From assembly GCA_903813345.2 (NCBI GenBank), contig CAIIXF020000006.1:7488989-7552988 (forward strand): a stretch of DNA of 64,000 nt, written 5' to 3'. A model generated the notes under the pieces. That model searched no databases. It worked only from the letters and a program-made list of their open reading frames with translations, and had not been told where the DNA came from. This document shows, piece after piece, positions 12,301 to 24,838 of the stretch (positions are counted from its first letter, which is position 1; every line of letters starts with the position of its first letter). The translations under genes were made by a program, and so were the position numbers. Source of the stretch: Owenia fusiformis. Lineage: Eukaryota > Annelida > Polychaeta > Sabellida > Oweniidae.

Positions 12301-15300
12301 CAAGGAAAACCTACTGAAAAATATTGTTAATTAAAAACCTACAAAAGAGGACAATTAGCTATGATATGTATAATTTAGCCAAACATATTGAAAATTTGAA
12401 CAAAAGTTTTGCATCCCACTCCACCTAGTAAATTGTATAGAAAATTCAGGAAACTAGGCACTAATTTAAATCAATTTAGAGAGATGAAACCTTGAAACAT
12501 TAAAAATCGGATAAAGAAGAAATCCTTTACCATTGGGAAATAGAAGGGAATTGAATAGTCTTCCGTCTTCTATTTTAGAGATAAAATGTGTATAGTACAT
12601 TGGGATGGGGGGGGGGGGGGGGCTTAAATAGGTATTGGAGCAGGACTAAATGAAATAAAGCATGGAATTCAAATGTTACTGAAATGTTTCAGGACTGTGT
12701 GCTGGTTCAGACCAAAGAGATGTCATTAAAATCAGAAGATGCTGAGAGAGTATTTGGTACTGATGCTTATAATGCAGTTGCATCAACAGGTAAGTTAATG
12801 CCAGGGATTATGAGAATGAAAACACCATTCTTTCATTTATAGTATGCGCCAAATCGCTTCCAAAGTGGCTTAGTTAGTCTAAACCGATGTTGAGGTAGAT
12901 TACTAAGAAGTGGCCCATAGTCATTAAAGATTGGTTCATTGACTTTTCATTTTCACTTGTCTGCAGTTAAAATGGTGACACGAAAGTGCTAAACGGCTTG
13001 CCCCAAGGTGCAACCGTCAAAAATATGAGTTTTAAAAAATTCATGTTTTTCAAATAATAGCAGTGAGTATATGAAATAGGAGGCATATTTGATATTGATA
13101 TGTATGATAGTCTATTTGGGTGTGGTCATTTTTTATTAAAAACAACAATGGTGAAGAATTATACATTACTGACCTTGAAATGCCATTTTAATTCAAAAGT
13201 CACTGTTGCTAATGATAATATTCCTATTTTACTTATTCAATGTTTTCTAAATGTTTCAATTACCATTATGTTAGTTTTTGGCAAAGTAAATAATTATAGG
13301 GGTCACACAAGGATCCACTTTATTTAGAACTTTTTCATATTTAGTGATGATTTCAAAAAATACCAAGTTTAACACAATTTTGTTTGTTAAATATTAAATA
13401 GAATGATGGTATTGTGTTTGTTTTATTGTTTCAACAAAAAAATCGCAATTCATTGCTCTTGCAATTAGAGCTACAGGGCATATACAAGTTCAAAAAGTCT
13501 TCAATAAAGTTGATCCTTGTGTGAGCCCTATGATTATTTACTTTGCCAAAAATGAATATAACGATTATTCAGATATATAAAAATCCTTTAATGTTAAATA
13601 GGAATACAATGATTGACTTTTGAATAAAAAGGCATTACACATGTACACATGTAGTTGTTGCAGTAAAATTACCACACCAAAGTAGACTATCTTTCCATAT
13701 TAATATCAAATGGGCCTTCTATTTGCATTTTACTGAAATTATTTGTAACAAAAGTTTATTGTTTTTGTTCACCGATGTTTGTCAGAGTGATACCTGTAGC
13801 AGCTGCACTCGACTGATATGCAACAAGATATATGTGAGCTTTCATTGCAACATTTACATTTAGAACAGTTACAATTTTACTTAGTCTGATAGAAAATTAA
13901 ATAACTGAATTATATTTCTTTGAGTTTATTCAATTTGAACATTACTTTTACAATACAGATACCTTCGTTTTGAAACATAAGCAGTAATTAAATTTTCAAA
14001 CGGTCAGTTTTCAACTTTGAATGTTTCATTTTTGTTCAAAAGTGTATTCTACAAAAGTCAAGGTCATTTTAAGGTAAAATGTCAATATTTAGGTAGTTGG
14101 CTAAACCAATGATTAGGTGACCTGAAGTCAAGGTCTGAATAGATCAAGGTAATTTTGAGGTCAAAGGTCAATATCTAGCAAGTTGACATGAGAACAATTG
14201 TGACCTTTGGCGACCAATGATAAGGTGATTTCAAGGTAATTTCAAGGTCAAAGGTCAATATCTAGGTCATAGGTAGTTGGCTACTGTGGGTCTTCAGTAA
14301 CATTTGATCACCAAAGATAAAGTGACCTCCGGTCAATGTCACTGTTTTATGGCTCAAGGTCATCTCAAGGTCAGAGGTCAATATCTGAATATTTGGCATT
14401 TTGGGGATGCTGCTTCATGTGAGGACCCATTGATATGTGTTCTGAGGTCAAGGTCATTTAAACAAGGTCAAAATCTCTGTATTTGGCGTTTTGAGGCCCT
14501 GGGGGCTGCTATGACCCTTGGCAACTCATGCTAAGGTGACATGAGGTCAAAGTCAATATCTATGGTTCAAAATTATAATAAAGTCAAAGGTCAATATCTA
14601 GGTTGTTGGCTCGTTTGAGGCTACATTGACATTTGATCACCAATGATAAAGTGACCTGAGATCAGTGTCATTGTTATAGGTCAAGTTCAGAGATCAATAT
14701 CTTAATATTTGGCGTTTTGGGGCGGCTGCTGCACTTGGCTCCATTGAAACGTGACCTAGGGTCAAGGTCAATCTAAGGTCAAATTTCAATATCTTAGTGT
14801 TTGGCGTTTTAAGGCCACAGGGGCTGCTGTCGTGATGTGGCCCTTGGCGACTCATGATAAGGTGACACGAGGCAGTCATCATTTAATGGTTCAATTCAAG
14901 ATCATCTCAAGGTCAATATCTAGGTATTGGTGTTTCAAGGCACTCGGGGGTTGCTGTGACGCTTGGTGACACATAACAATGGTGACACATTTCAATTGAC
15001 ATTTCAAAAGTAATACTCGATCATTTCTGTTTTATCATATTAATTTTAATAAAATTTGCCAATTCGAAGTGAAATTATAACAGAAGAGAGGTTATCCAAA
15101 TATGAGGTCATATTAATGACTGCACTCAGTAATCTTCAGTCAAGCTGACGGAGTTTTTCATGAAAGAGTTACTTTCTGTTGTGGTTTTAAATTGAATAAG
15201 TATAAGCAGGTGCATTTTCAAAAATGCAAATTTAAAGCAAATTTCGCAAAATTTAGTTATTGATATATAGAGATAGTCCATTACTAGGGTTTGTTTATTC

Positions 15301-16984
15301 TCTTAAAAACAATTATGGTACAAATTTGGTACTTCTGACTATATAATGCTTTTTTATTCAGAAGTCAATTATATTATTCTTATTTTGACTATCAAATGAT
15401 TTTCATATATCCGAATAACCGTTATATTAGTTTTTGGCAAAGTAAATAATAGTAGGGATCACACAAGGATCAACTGTATTGAAGGTTGGTCATACTGGTA
15501 TATGCCCTGCCGCTCTAAGATCAAGAGCAATGAATTGTGATTTTTCAGTTGAAACAGGGAAACAAACACATTATCATTAATTTGTTTAACATTTAACAAA
15601 TAATTTTCAGTTAAACGTAGTAATTTTTCAAAATATCACTAAATATGAAAAAGTTGTAAATAAAGTGGATCCTTGTGTGAGCCCCATTATTATTTACTTT
15701 GCCAAAAATGAATATAATGGTAAGTGTAATATATAGAAAACATTGAATAGGTAAAATAGGAATATAATTAATAACAACCGTGACTTTTGCATTAAATGGC
15801 ATTTTAAGGTCAGAAATGTATAATTCTTCAATATTATTGTTTTTAATAAAAATGACCACACCCAAATGGACTATCATACATATCAATATCAAATCTGCCT
15901 CCTATTTCATATATTCGCTGCTATTATTTGAAAAAAAAGATTTTTGTCAAACTCATCTTTTTGCCGGTTGCACCTTGGGGCAAGCCGTTTAGCCCTTTCG
16001 TGTCACTTTTTTGAGTGCAGACAAGTAAAAATGAATAGTCAATGAACCAATCTATAATGACTATGGGTCAAATCATAGTAACCTACCTCAACATCAGTTA
16101 ATGGGATTTTCTGGAGTTTTGGCGCACACTATTAGTACACATTTGTATTTACACAATTTGCATATATTGTATGTTACCATGTTTTATGGATTAATAACCC
16201 ATCTTCTTAAGTGGCAATGGTGAAAAGTGAATTCCAAGCAATATACCAATAATATATGGAACAACATCTCAACTGATAAGATTAAACACGTTTATACTAG
16301 ATTATACTAAGTTAAATTACGCACCGGCGTTCATTAATCAATCTGCTGTATCAATTTTTATGTTCTTCTTTATCTTTGAAAGGCAGTCAACAACATGGAC
16401 CCTGTTTCTTGAAAGTCTTGATGATTATGACTTGTAATTGAAATGTTACTATTGGTAAAATAGTGAAAAAATGTTTCCTTTAAGATGAAAACTAGTACAT
16501 GTAGTGTCAATTACGAGGTGTCTTTTTGGTGTCAAGGAAAAAGCATGAGTTCTCTTATCATTTGACTCTTTTAAGTCCTACTAAGTATACAATGGTGGTA
16601 ATGTTTTAATTCTTCCAGCTCCAGTAATATGGTGAGTACAATTCTCCAATATTAACTCTTTCAGGTCCAGTGATTGGCTTTGAGTACAATTCTCCAATAT
16701 TAACTCTTTCAGGTCCAGTGATTGGCTTTGAGTACAATTCTCCAATATTAACTCTTTCAGGTCCAGTGATTGGCTTTGAGTACAATTCTCCAATCTTAAC
16801 TCTTTCAGGTCCAGTGATTGGCTTTGAGTACAATGGTGATGGTGTGGTAGAGCGGTGCCAGGAACAAGTGGTGACTGTATCACAGGGAACAACAGGGATG
16901 GTTTTCGTCAGCCAGAATCATAAACTTGCTGCTCAGCAGATAGACAACTTTTATAACTTTGCTGAAATGCAGATGGCGGTCTAG
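6398..16984 (+). CDS. RP2: RP2/XRP2 homologue, ARL3 GTPase-activating protein (8 exons; first exon not certain)
   Basis: Spliced exons: 6398-6518, 9010-9101, 9327-9499, 10658-10761, 11280-11408, 11677-11754, 12693-12789, 16809-16984 (stop TAG 16982-16984). All junctions are AG/GT and the phases agree throughout, giving 322 codons plus stop. The product matches vertebrate RP2 along its length: [57 protein letters not shown] and [16 protein letters not shown] form the TBCC-type beta-helix. The end, [12 protein letters not shown] to [13 protein letters not shown], is the NDPK-like domain. The Arg of QQFR corresponds to the known arginine finger and the Glu of TQPIIES to the second catalytic residue of ARL3-GAP activity, so the enzyme looks intact. 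Known role of the family: stimulates GTP hydrolysis on ARL3, which releases lipidated cargo in ciliary trafficking. Exon A starts mid-codon, so an upstream exon ending in phase 2 is required. The usual myristoylated/palmitoylated Met-Gly-Cys start was not found in a suitable place. The last acceptor is multiplied (see 16633-16834). Confidence 0.95.
6583..7485. repeat. 23-bp minisatellite in an RP2 intron
   Basis: About 39 copies of a unit like TTGGTCAACTTGTTGTCCTC plus 3 bp, with two main variants (..CTCAAATT and ..CTTCTACTT). The array begins about 65 bp after the donor of exon 6398-6518. Since 23 is not a multiple of three and the unit lacks stops in every frame, frames of 150-309 aa are open across it; none is a gene. 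Confidence 0.95.
9661..10452. mobile_element. TA-flanked TIR element (MITE) in an RP2 intron
   Basis: Termini GAGAATTTTCGTTATAAGTT and its complement AACTTATAACGAAAATTCTC form inverted repeats flanked by TA on both sides (9659-9660, 10453-10454). This is the hallmark of Tc1/mariner-type insertion. Subterminal GTATACGTATAC-like stretches and an inner inverted pair (AAAGGGTCTTGT at 9713 and ACAAGACCCTTT at about 9904) add secondary structure. There is no transposase, so it is non-autonomous, 792 bp. Confidence 0.8.
12839..16132. mobile_element. 3.3-kb element with long inverted terminal arms in the last RP2 intron
   Basis: The termini ATAGTATGCGCCAAA and TTTGGCGCACACTAT are inverted, and similarity continues inward for about 500 bp (12839-13330 against 15640-16132). 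It passes through shared blocks such as GGCTTGCCCCAAGGTGCAACC and its complement at about 15970. A sub-block containing CACACAAGGATC occurs four times in alternating orientation (near 13305, 13515, 15460, 15670). The centre holds the AGGTCA-rich array. No transposase frame is visible. The left end lies only 50 bp from exon 12693-12789. Confidence 0.75.
14050..14960. repeat. degenerate AGGTCA-rich repeat array
   Basis: Diverged repeats of roughly 150 bp, each containing CAAGGTCAAAGGTCAATATC-like and TATTTGGCGTTTTGGGGC-like blocks. AAGGTCA/AGGTCA hexamers recur many times, including direct repeats with one-base spacing (AGGTCAAAGGTCA near 14158, 14244). It sits in the core of the 12839-16132 element. 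Coding frames in it (for example 14304-14534) are incidental. Confidence 0.7.
16633..16834 (+). repeat. 48-bp tandem repeat multiplying the 3' splice site of the last RP2 exon
   Basis: About four copies of a 48-bp unit. Each has 27 bp of intron (a TATTAAC or TCTTAAC branch-site-like motif, a short pyrimidine tract and CTTTCAG) followed by the first 21 bp of the exon (GTCCAGTGATTGG...). Acceptor AGs precede exon starts at 16665, 16713, 16761 and 16809. Because 48 is a multiple of three and the unit has no stop, the exon stays open from any of the four acceptors. Each extra unit would encode [16 protein letters not shown]. The ten bases TGAGTACAAT occur both in the intron before the first copy (16633) and in the exon after the last copy (16825), which suggests that microhomology seeded the duplication. 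Confidence 0.95.
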
Positions 16985-17498
16985 GCAGATGATAAATAAT
17001 CATGTTAACCCTGTCTAATAGGGGCTAAATGGATCAGTTAATGATGTGTCACAACATGCACATCCTTATAGAGCTGGTTTGACCCGTTTTGACATTGTCT
17101 AAAATGCATTTGTGCACAGAAGGGGCAACTACATACAGCTAAACAAAATTGCAAGATCACATATGAAAGTGCTCCTATATCAGCCCTGATAATTTATTAA
17201 ACTGCATAGAAAGAGAAATTTTACATGTGAGCTACACTGAAATATTATGAAGTTATGCTACATTGAAAAGGAGTCAATATATTCACATGTAGTTGAGCTG
17301 CATTGAGTTAATACTACATTGAAATGTGTGTAGTTATGCTGTATTAAAATATGAAGCTAAGCTGCATTGAAATATTGAGTTATGCCATGTATGCTGCATA
17401 GAGTTCACTGATTATTTATGCCTATAAACTACATTAGAGTTATCCTTGAACTTTCACCTTGGAAGTTTGGCTCACACAGATGGCATTTGCTAAAACCA

Positions 17499-17504
17499 AA
17501 TAAA
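17499..17504 (+). terminator. candidate polyadenylation signal for RP2
   Basis: AATAAA about 515 bp after the RP2 stop codon; a second AATAAA is at 17687-17692, just before a foldback element. Either would give a 3' UTR of 0.5-0.7 kb. Motif only; no transcript evidence. Confidence 0.3.
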
Positions 17505-17705
17505 ACTAAATGCCTTGTGCATTTAAACATAAAATAATGGTCACAACTTAAATTAAAAATATAAAAAGGGGGCAATGTTTAAGATTGAATTTCATATGCT
17601 GTATCTGTGTTTCTCAAGAGATGGTCTTTGTAATACTTAGGCGCCATCTTTTTATGATCAGTGTTATATCTAGAGCTTTCATTTTGAATAAACATTGTAC
17701 ACTAT

Positions 17706-18550
17706 CACGCCCGGTGATCGTGAATATGGGACGGAGGGGGGGGGAGCAGGCAATTTCTGCTAGGAAATTCAACAAATCTGGAAGATTTATTTTTTCAAGA
17801 AAAAGTTTACTATTGAATTGCTAAATGGATAGGCGCATGGTATGGTAGAATATGTTAGGTTTTCTGGGATTTTTTCTGAAACGATACGCATCTAAGGTAT
17901 GAGATCTATTAAAAAAGGCGCAAGGCCATCAACAGGCACAAATCAATGTTTTTGCTATAAATCAAGCAACAATGGACTACACGACCTGTAGTAAATACTT
18001 GTAAGTGATGTTATCATAACTAAATTAATGTCATTGCTGAATTTATAAAATAAGTTTCCATACGTAAAATAAAAAATAATCGAAAACAAGAATTCGTGTG
18101 AAGTTGTTTCACTTTATAGAATTATTACTCCCCCCCTCCGTCCCCTCCCCCCCTCCGTCCCAAATTCATTATTTTCGATTAATTTTTATTTCACATATGG
18201 AAACTTATTTTATAAATTCAGCAATGACATTAATTTAGTTATGATAACATCACTTACAAGTATTTATTACAGGTCGTCCAGACCATTGTTGCTTGATTTA
18301 TAGCAAAAACATTGATTTGTGCCTGTTGATGGCCTTGCGCCTTTTTTAATAGATCTCATACCTTAGATGTGTATCGTTTCAGAAAAAATCCCAGAAAACC
18401 TAACATATTCTACCATACCGTGCGCCTATCCATTTAGCAATTCAATAGTAAACTTTTTCTAGAAAAAATAAATCTTCCAGATTTGTTGAATTTCCTAGCA
18501 GAAATTGCCTGCTCCCCCCCTCCGTCCCATATTCACGATCACCGGGCGTG
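17706..18550. mobile_element. 845-bp foldback transposon with 5-bp target duplication
   Basis: Two arms of roughly 370-385 bp (17706-18090 and 18170-18550) are near-perfect inverted copies separated by a short C-rich spacer. They start CACGCCCGGTGATCGTG and end CACGATCACCGGGCGTG. ACTAT flanks both ends (17701-17705, 18551-18555), which fits a 5-bp target-site duplication. There is no coding content. Arm identity is high, suggesting recent insertion or gene conversion. Confidence 0.85.
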
Positions 18551-20597
18551 ACTATACTAGTGAAACATTACTGTGCAAACCTTTGATGGGCAGTGTACTT
18601 TCATCATCAACTTTAAGATGTAGTATGGCCTATGTACAATAAAAAGAAAAAGAGAATCTCTCAGTTTGATGATCACAAAAATATGTTACTAGATGTGTAT
18701 AAATTTTCATATCAGTAATTTAATATGTAAATTCTGTAATTGTAACTAGAATTGTATTTTTGAAAAAGTCCCAAGTGGTATGGAAACTTAGAATGCAATA
18801 TTCAAGTGCTTTAATTCAACATAATGCAATATGGAGGAGATTGAATAATAAGTACTTTATTGTCATTTGTTGTATGATAAAAGTGTATTGTATTTAATAC
18901 ATGTAGTTGGATGTGTATTGTAATCAGAATTTCTCATAGAATATGAGTATGCCTCTAGAATCAGTTTATGTATAAATATACATGTGCTTTAAAATAAGCC
19001 AATTCAGAACCTGCTCACTCATTTCTGCTAGAAGGTTAGGAGCTTCTGCATTTATTTAAGGAACTAGACATTTTGATGTTGTCTGTATTGCTCATACATA
19101 ATCTCATTTTTGTAAGGAATGAAAGAATAGTAATACAAAAGAAAGGTATGATATATTGGCCTGAATAAATACTGAATGAAAAAATACTATACAGTGGCCT
19201 GAATAAATGATAAATGGAAACCTTATGACTCGGTACTATGTAGATTTTCTATATCGATTCTTTGAATCTATGTGTGCTGTATGAGTACATAGAACAAATG
19301 TGAGTGAGGCTTTAGTATTCTAGAGATTGTACAATCTATGTATTCAAAAGATTGGTATTGATGGAATGTTCAAATTGAGTTGACACATTATGTTTTCGTG
19401 ACTTTTTTCATTCATTCAATATCAATTTTTTAAATGATTTAATCAAGATAAATATTCGCTTTTCCGTCCTTAGCTCAGTATTTGACAGCATTTGTGGATG
19501 AATGAGCCTAAAAGATTTCCGAGTATGTTGAATATGTTTGTTGTTTATTTTTGCCTTGTTTTGTTCTAAAATAGTAGAACAAGGTGTTGGTACACATGAC
19601 AGCTAACTGAGTCTAATACCGAAGCCTCATTATGAATCTAGAACTGTAGAATCTAGAACTGAATATTTGTTCGCAAAAATGTATGTCAAGGAGAATTAGT
19701 AATCTGGCTAACACAGAAAGAGAAGTGCACACTGAAGTCAAATGGGTGATTTGTTCAGAAGATGTTCTACCTAAAGACTCATTCATTCACAAAAACTGCC
19801 CATTACTGACTTAATATTACATTTGTATTGAATGTTGTATATTAAATAGATTTTATTATTTTTATTTAAGTAAATCATGTAAACTTTACACTGATATTCA
19901 GATATTATTTTACACTATTTTGATGTCTGTGGTATTAAATAAGTAATAAGTAAATATACATGGTGTCCCTTGGGGTAAAGTACATTTTGACACCCTGTAG
20001 ATTGTAAGTTATATGTATGTATTGTACGTGATCAATGGTAATATAAAAACAAATAGGGTATGCTTTAACTGTACCCTATTCATACTTTCAACAGTCCAGA
20101 AACACTGTGGGTTCCTCAACCACAACTACAGTAAAACCTGTAAAGTGGAATACCTCTGTTACAAGGTGGAACACCTTCATGAGTCGAACATTTCAAACTC
20201 TTAGATTTTACATTTGAAAGCAAGACTGTGTTACATTTTACCCATTTTGTATTAATATAATCCCACCATGTGGCAATCACAATTATTGATTTTAATGTGA
20301 CAATTGGTATGGATGTACCTATGAATATTTTAAAATAAAACTGAGATGAATGTGCTTGAATGCAGAAGTTTTGTTCATATCATTGAACATTGGCAAAAGT
20401 AATTTGATTTGTTTACTTAATTCAGTAACTCCTAAAACACTTTTCCACACCAATTTGACGCCAGCAGACTAACACTTTGAGGTAAATCATATGATTTTTT
20501 GTCAACTATGTTCACTGTTCCCAACTGGTTATAAAGACATTTAGCTTTATAAAATAATGGATGAATTTTCTGTTGGAAAAAATTTATACGATTTTGT

Positions 20598-22390
20598 ATT
20601 TTCATCACTTTCACCATTAAAGAGATTGATTTGTATCCAAATATGTTACCCGAATGTTAAAAGTAACATCCTGTACTGAAAAGCTAGTCAGTCTCTAGCA
20701 AATATATTCAGCAGCTCGAATAATTGAGTGAGAATTCCGTCACTTCAGCAACCAGGACGTTATCTGTTGAATTTCATTACGTCTTGGTTGCGTTCTGTTA
20801 AATTAATGTCCTATTTGCTAAAGCAAGGGGTTTCTCACTCGATTATTAGAGCCCATGTATATATATATATACTCCTGACTGATTCGCTTTTTCGTAACTG
20901 GATGTTACTAGTAAAGGTACGTTCACACCAACGGCGCTTTGATGGCGCTTTAAAGCGGCTTGTAAAGCGGCACCAAAGCGTAACAAAGCTTAATTAAAGC
21001 GTTGGGGTCGTAATAGGTCGTAGAAAAGCTCGGAAGTAAAGCTGGATATTCGGCAAGAGCGCTAAAAAATTTAAACTGTTTAAGCGTTCGCACCAACGGC
21101 GCTTTGATGGCGCTTTAAAGCGGCTTGTAAAGCGGCACCAAAGCGTAACAAAGCTTGATTAAAGCGTCGGGGTCGTAATAAGTCGTAGAAAAGTTCGGAG
21201 TAAAGCGGAATATTCGGCAAGAGCGCCAAAAAATGTTAAACTGTTTAAAAAATTTGGGCGTTCTGTTACGAATTGCTTAAAGCGCCGTGAGCGTATCAAA
21301 GCTTAAAAAACCATAACAAAGCTCAGCAAAGCTTGACCCAAAGCGTAGGAAAGCTTAACAGAGTTTGGTTTAAAGCGGGGACCCCAGTCTCTTCACGGTC
21401 TGTTATCACTGTACACGCTTCGTTAAGATGCCTCAGGATTTGTTACGATCTGGCATGAAGATCTGACACAAGGTCAGACGCTTTCATCAATATCTGACAC
21501 TCTTTGTTACGCTTTCATGAAGGACTCTCAAGCTTTCCAGCAAATTGAGACGCTTACATCAGGAATTGAAACACTTTGTTAGGCTTTGTTACGCTTGACA
21601 AGCTTCCTCATGCTCTCTCACGCTCTTTCACGCCGTGCGTCAAACGTCATGTCTTATTCAGATAGGTCATGCTCTGGTCCATCTGGAATTTCTGGATCTT
21701 GTTGTTCTGCCATCGTGTTCTCGAGTCAAAGATGCAATGGTTTTATGGATCTACTGCATCTTTATATAGTCATTGGATCAAAAGCGGCATGAAATCGGCG
21801 ATCTCGACATTTTCCAATGCGTGACAGAGCTGAACAGAGCGTAATAACAATGCACAACAGAGCTTGACAATCGTATCAGAGCCTGATTCAAAGCGTCATA
21901 ATCGCATCAAAGCGTAATAATGCTTATCAAAGCATGGTTTCAAGCGTAACAAAGCCTGGTCACAGCGTGAGGAACCTATCAGCGCTATGTTAAGCTTTCC
22001 TACGCTTTGGGTCAAGCTTTTCTGAGCCTTGTTACGGTTTGTTCAAGTTTGATACACTCTCGGCGATTTAATCAATTCGTAGCAGAGCGCCCAAAATTTT
22101 TAAACAGTTCAAATTTTTTTGGCGCTCTTGCCGAATATCCCGCTTTACTCCGAGCTTATCTAAGACCTATTACGACCCCACCGCTTTAATCAAGCTTTGC
22201 TACGCTTTGGTGCCGCTTTACAGGCCGCTTTAAAGCGCCATCAAAGCGCCGTTGTTATGAACAAAAATGACAAAAGTGACGGCGCTTTGTTCGCCGATTT
22301 AAAGCGTGGCATTCGCCGTTGGTGTGAACATAGCTTGGTAAAATATTTGGATACAAATCAACCTCTTTTTGGTGAAAATGATGAAAATAA
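20598..22390. mobile_element. nested foldback complex rich in AAAGCG
   Basis: The outer arms match in inverted orientation (TTTGTATCCAAATAT at 20630 against ATATTTGGATACAAA at 22342). Inside are a smaller foldback (about 20661-20911; AGTAACATCC...GGATGTTACT) and a larger one (20921-22329). The larger one starts GTTCACACCAACGGCG and ends CGCCGTTGGTGTGAAC. It carries a direct duplication of its left part (about 20921 and 21087) and dozens of AAAGCG/CGCTTT hexamers. It is GC-richer than its surroundings. No transposase seen. Confidence 0.8.
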
Positions 22391-24832
22391 AATTTCCTCC
22401 TATGGAAGTTCATCTTCCTATAATCCATGCATTTTGGTCATCCTACCCTTGTACAGCAATCCTGGAGGTATAAAAGTTTAACAGTAGGCCTTTACATACT
22501 ACAGTGAGCTAAGACACTGCAAGCTCACAAAAGGAGCAGGTGGACATGACCTGTGTACTAAAAGAATGAAATGCTCCGTATATGGTACATATACTGGCAA
22601 CTGATTTTACAGTTGATTCAACAGTGATAATATCACACTACAAACAACCAAGAGTTAATAATTATGTTCTCATAGAATTTATTTACAATAATTCCAATCA
22701 GGGATAACCTACAACAATGTCATTTCACTGAAATCATTTTGAAATCTGGATGAATTGACCAGACAGCTCAATGATTTTATTCTGCACTTTTTCTAACTAT
22801 GGTACATGTATGTCCTAAAATACAAAATATTGGCACAAACAATATAAATAAATATTTTATACACTTATAAATGTGTGATACACTCTTAAACTATATTCTA
22901 TATTAGACTGAAATGCATCTAATATTGCTTCATGGTTAACTATGGCTAATAGCATTGATGGCAAATATTCAAATTATCCTACAATGAAGATAATCTGATT
23001 TTGGGGCAGCACATTACTTTCATATACGAGGGTAATTCTGTAAGTTGCATTCAAATGTTCTTGCAAAAATCAAGATGAAATTTTATTTATTGAACATTCC
23101 TCATTTGCTTGGTATAGTGCACATGGAAATCATAAATACATGTCTTCTCAATACTGTTACTGAGTTAGGCCAAACATTCTTACATATTAACTTAATCTTT
23201 ATTCTTAGAACAAAAGTCTTCTACATCAGGTGTGAAGAGGTCATTTTGTGCTATAAATGGAATCCATGGATGGTGTCACTGTTCAGGATAATGCCATTCT
23301 TCCACATATCCAAATGATGCCCATTGCCTCCCAGTGTAGCCTCACATAGCTCTACTAAACAAACTTCATAATTTTATAACTTTTTACAGCAATAACATAC
23401 ATGACTTGCGTGAATACAAATGTATAACAGTAAACAGGAGGATAAAATCAGAAACTTCTTCAACATATTTTTACCTCAATTGCCATGATGAATTCATGGT
23501 TGTACTAATAAAGAAAAGGCCATCTCTTATGACACTGATAATAATGCACATTAGTGACAAATGTGGCAAAATGGTGTGCTGTATATGAATGGACTAAAAG
23601 ATGGCAGATCACGAGGTTGCTTGCCCTTCAAATGCCAAGAGGGGGTGATATCCCAGCATTCATAGAGGTCTATTTGTTTGTGTATAGATCTTGATAAACT
23701 TCAAATATGCAGCAAACGAATCAAAATTCTTTTATTGATGATTTTTAAGTATTATTTACATCTTTACCACCTACAATACTATCCATTGAACTTTACGCCA
23801 TCTACTTGCACTCTTATAACCCAGTGTATTTTGCGCCACCTATAAACGGTCCTTAATAACATTGTATGTTTGTAATTTTGAGGTTTTTTGGGTTACTCAA
23901 GGCTGCAAAAATCAAATTACACCTACAGTAAAGAATATTAAGAAAATGAATGTATTTTTGTGTTTGATCATGTTTTAATATCAAATATCATGACCACAAA
24001 CATTGATTTATTAAAATGTGAAGAAGGCGATCTCCTTCTTCCTGAAGCACACCTTTGATGTGTGCAATTTCATTTGCAAAGAATAACGCATTTTACTTAA
24101 TTGCTCATTTCTGTTTTTGTATGTGGGAGAGAAAGATAATTTGTAGATTAATGTAACTGATTCTTACAGCGTCCTATAGTTGGTTTACATTGAAAATGTT
24201 GATATTGTCCCCTAGAGCCATGTTATTATTTTCTTATTATGCTGAAGACATAAAAAAATTTTTTTTGAAATCATGTAATGATATAAAACATTGCGGCCGA
24301 AGTAACAATAATAAGAACGTAAAGTAATTGAACAAAATGGATATTGTTCTCATTAAGTTATCTTTTCAATTTGGCAGTTATGGTAGATTATTGTAGCCTG
24401 ATAATCTCCTCTGGGTATAACTTAGTATACCAACTTAGGGGAACTGACACCATAGATCTAACTATTAGCTCTAAAATTATATTCTAATTAAATTACATTG
24501 TATATGTACTATCAAACTACATATCTGCTCCAATTGGGTTTATTTGCCTTATTGCAAATTATTGGCTCCGATATATGTAAATAGACCTCACTTCATTATA
24601 TGCTTTATAAACTTCAGTGCCATTTGAAATGTTTCTTCACCATCTAAGCTTATCTGATTGTATCCACCTGAAAACTATTTCACACATTCAAATTTGGCAA
24701 ATCAAAATTGTGAAACTAAGAATTGTACACTCACTTCAAGAACAAATCCTGGAAAGAACCACTGCTATAGAAACCTATAATTTTTTTCTTGAGTTGATGT
24801 GATTAATATATTTTCCAAATAAGATACAGTAT

Positions 24833-24838
24833 TTTATT
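24833..24838 (-). terminator. candidate polyadenylation signal for PPP1R2
   Basis: TTTATT on the + strand, i.e. AATAAA on the transcript strand, about 520 bp after the stop codon. It is the first canonical signal I found downstream. Motif only. Confidence 0.25.

Noticed and set aside
16581-16892. Reverse frames of 75-103 aa with a 16-aa repeat
   Set aside because: Antisense of the 48-bp repeat at the RP2 acceptor; no independent coding signal.
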